Part shown: positions 6,197 through 7,145 of the stretch, piece after piece
Position numbering within the stretch: position 1 is the stretch's first letter
Layout of the letters: every line of letters begins with the position of its first letter
Assembly: GCA_030044295.1 (NCBI GenBank)
Contig: JASHWB010000290.1
Location: 1 to 7,145, forward strand
Origin: Candidatus Acidiferrales bacterium
GTDB taxonomy: Bacteria; Acidobacteriota; Terriglobia; Acidiferrales; UBA7541
Direction: 5' to 3'
DNA length: 7,145 nt
The notes under the pieces: generated by a model
Database searches by the model: none
What the model saw: the letters and a program-made list of their open reading frames with translations, nothing else
Told to the model about the DNA's origin: nothing
Program-made: the position numbers and the translations under genes

Positions 6197-6225
6197 ATTG
6201 TACCGCGCGGGCTGCGGAGGGTCAA
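6197..6225 (-). promoter_or_regulatory. Sigma-70-type promoter of the sulfite reductase-SUMT operon
   Basis: TTGACC (6225-6220) and TACAAT (6202-6197), each a 5/6 match to consensus, are separated by exactly 17 bases. The predicted start is at or next to G6190, six bases beyond the -10, giving a 5' leader of about 188 bases before the reductase GTG. Confidence 0.75.
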
Positions 6226-6513
6226 GGAGCTCTTGCCCGAGTCCAGGGAGCCAGCCCCGAATGGCTTTTGAGCCGCGTTCCGGCGCCGTCGGCGAGTGGA
6301 AATTCGAAAGGGCGGGTTAGAAACAGAGCCGAACGTACCTGGCGGCAGCTGCTCGGGTTGCCGTTCGAAAAGGACATCTCTTTTCGGGAACTTCCGGATG
6401 GGTCAATGGGAAGAGTAAACGAAGAGCAAGGTGGGCCGTCGAACGACCAAGCGGGCAGCCCAATACGGCATGCGGACGACCGGGCCCGCTCCGAGACATA
6501 TGAAACGGGCCAG
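6226..6513. other. Divergent spacer upstream of the sigma factor gene, nothing else convincing
   Basis: This 288-base stretch between the reductase promoter and the sigma factor start holds no clear RNA gene, terminator or repeat. No good sigma-70 or ECF-type (GGAAC with correctly spaced GTC) promoter was found for the sigma gene. The sigma gene's frame stays open through all of it, so part of the stretch (from the ATG at 6406) could be an N-terminal extension of that protein. A 40-codon GTG ORF (6296 onward) has no ribosome site and looks like chance. Confidence 0.4.
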
Positions 6514-7145
6514 ATGAAAGCGTCGATCGAACTGACTGACGAGGGCCTGCTGAGCCAGATCATCGCCGGTAGCGAGGATGCGTTTGTGCAGCTATACCGC
6601 CGCAAGCAGCCAACCATATATCGGTTTGCGCTGCACATGAGTGGGAATGCTGCGGTGGCCGAGGATGTGGCACAAGAGGTCTTCATGGCCATTGTTCGGG
6701 ATCCCAAGCGGTTCGATCCCGCGCGAGGCAGCGTCGGGGCGTTTTTGTTCGGCATCGCGCGAAACCATTTGCGGAAGCGATGGGAACAGGAGCAGCGCTT
6801 TGTCGGCTTCGATGGCGATGAGGAGGGTATGCGGACGGTTCCGTCGAATGGAAACGGAGCGGCTCGGCATGCGGATAACCGCTACGACGACGAGGCCATG
6901 CAGCATCTGAAGCGCGCCATCGGCACATTGCCTGAAAACTATCGTGAGGCGCTCGTGCTCTGCGATTTACAGGAAATGAGCTATGAAGAAGCGGCCTCGG
7001 CGCTGGAATGTCCGGTAGGGACGGTCCGATCGCGGCTACATCGCGCACGAGCGCTGCTGACGGAGAAGTTGCGGGATGAGCGCCGCGTTCAGGCAGCTGA
7101 ACCTGTAAAGCGGCGCGTGGACGATGGGCTACAACGATCCTCCGC
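6514..7145 (+). CDS. ECF-type RNA polymerase sigma factor (C-terminus cut by the window edge)
   Basis: This is a group 4 sigma-70 family protein directing RNA polymerase to a specific promoter set. With the ATG at 6514, region 2 begins near residue 8 (TDEGLLSQIIAGSEDAF) and continues through NAAVAEDVAQEVFMAIVRDP and FLFGIARNHLRKRW (the -10 recognition helix). A polar linker of about 40 residues (about 95-130) follows. Region 4 then shows LPENYREALVLCDLQEMSYE and the -35-binding helix PVGTVRSRLHRARALLTEKL. At least 210 codons are present and the stop lies outside the window, beyond a basic tail. The start is uncertain: the ribosome site before 6514 is weak, and an in-frame ATG at 6406 would add 36 polar residues. 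No anti-sigma factor is visible, so its signal is unknown. It is transcribed away from the reductase operon. Confidence 0.88.
   Translation, partial: MKASIELTDEGLLSQIIAGSEDAFVQLYRRKQPTIYRFALHMSGNAAVAEDVAQEVFMAIVRDPKRFDPARGSVGAFLFGIARNHLRKRWEQEQRFVGFDGDEEGMRTVPSNGNGAARHADNRYDDEAMQHLKRAIGTLPENYREALVLCDLQEMSYEEAASALECPVGTVRSRLHRARALLTEKLRDERRVQAAEPVKRRVDDGLQRSS

Noticed and set aside
5995..6225. A 76-codon minus-strand frame covering the whole leader, starting with TTG and ending just inside the reductase gene
   Set aside because: Its TTG is inside the -35 element, so it would lie upstream of the transcription start. The frame crosses the terminator and has no ribosome site or family resemblance. 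The Cys-run frame explains the leader better.
6387..6418. A possible ECF self-promoter (GGAAC followed by GTAAAC) before the sigma gene
   Set aside because: The gap between the two elements is about 23 bases, too long for the usual 16-17.
6222..6755. A 177-codon minus-strand open frame across the sigma gene start
   Set aside because: It is antisense to conserved region 2 of the ECF sigma factor, which is clearly real on the plus strand. Its composition is low-complexity Ser/Arg/Pro with no motif.

Overview
This is a GC-rich bacterial chromosome segment with tightly packed genes. The mix of genes and the style of the proteins would fit an Acidobacteriota-like soil bacterium: an NtrB-type kinase, a lipid/drug-type ABC exporter with a long linker ahead of the nucleotide-binding fold, a one-domain siroheme reductase next to a lone SUMT, and an ECF sigma factor. 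That placement is an inference from general resemblance only. No rRNA, tRNA, CRISPR array or mobile element was seen.

Layout. Positions 1-1388 (minus strand) hold a two-component pair: a membrane histidine kinase whose stop codon overlaps (ATGA) the start of a response regulator cut by the left edge. A 202-base divergent spacer follows. Positions 1591-3475 (plus strand) hold an ABC exporter half-transporter (TMD-NBD) broken by one extra A near 1898; deleting it restores a 627-residue protein. Its stop overlaps the stop of a convergent minus-strand operon at 3472-6002, which encodes a siroheme/[4Fe-4S] ferredoxin-type sulfite (or nitrite) reductase and then uroporphyrinogen-III C-methyltransferase (SUMT), which makes the siroheme precursor. 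The right end (6514 to the edge, plus strand) is a divergently transcribed ECF sigma factor, cut by the window edge.

Most interesting region. The leader of the reductase operon (about 6225-6003, minus strand) looks like a complete cysteine-sensing ribosome-mediated attenuator. It has a near-consensus promoter (TTGACC, 17-base spacer, TACAAT). A GTG start codon lies exactly where transcription should begin, so the first ORF would be leaderless. This 26-codon ORF carries three consecutive TGT cysteine codons. After it come a hairpin spanning its stop codon, then a GC-rich hairpin with two U-runs (an intrinsic terminator facing the operon), then a good Shine-Dalgarno and the reductase start. Cysteine is the end product of assimilatory sulfite reduction. 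The leader therefore predicts repression when Cys-tRNA is plentiful, and it favours sulfite over nitrite as the substrate. Polycysteine leaderless leader ORFs are known to me from mycobacterial sulfur-assimilation operons; this would be the same logic, possibly in an unrelated phylum.

How the genes work together: the reductase and SUMT form an enzyme-plus-cofactor operon. The kinase/regulator pair, the exporter and the sigma factor show no demonstrable functional link to it beyond adjacency.
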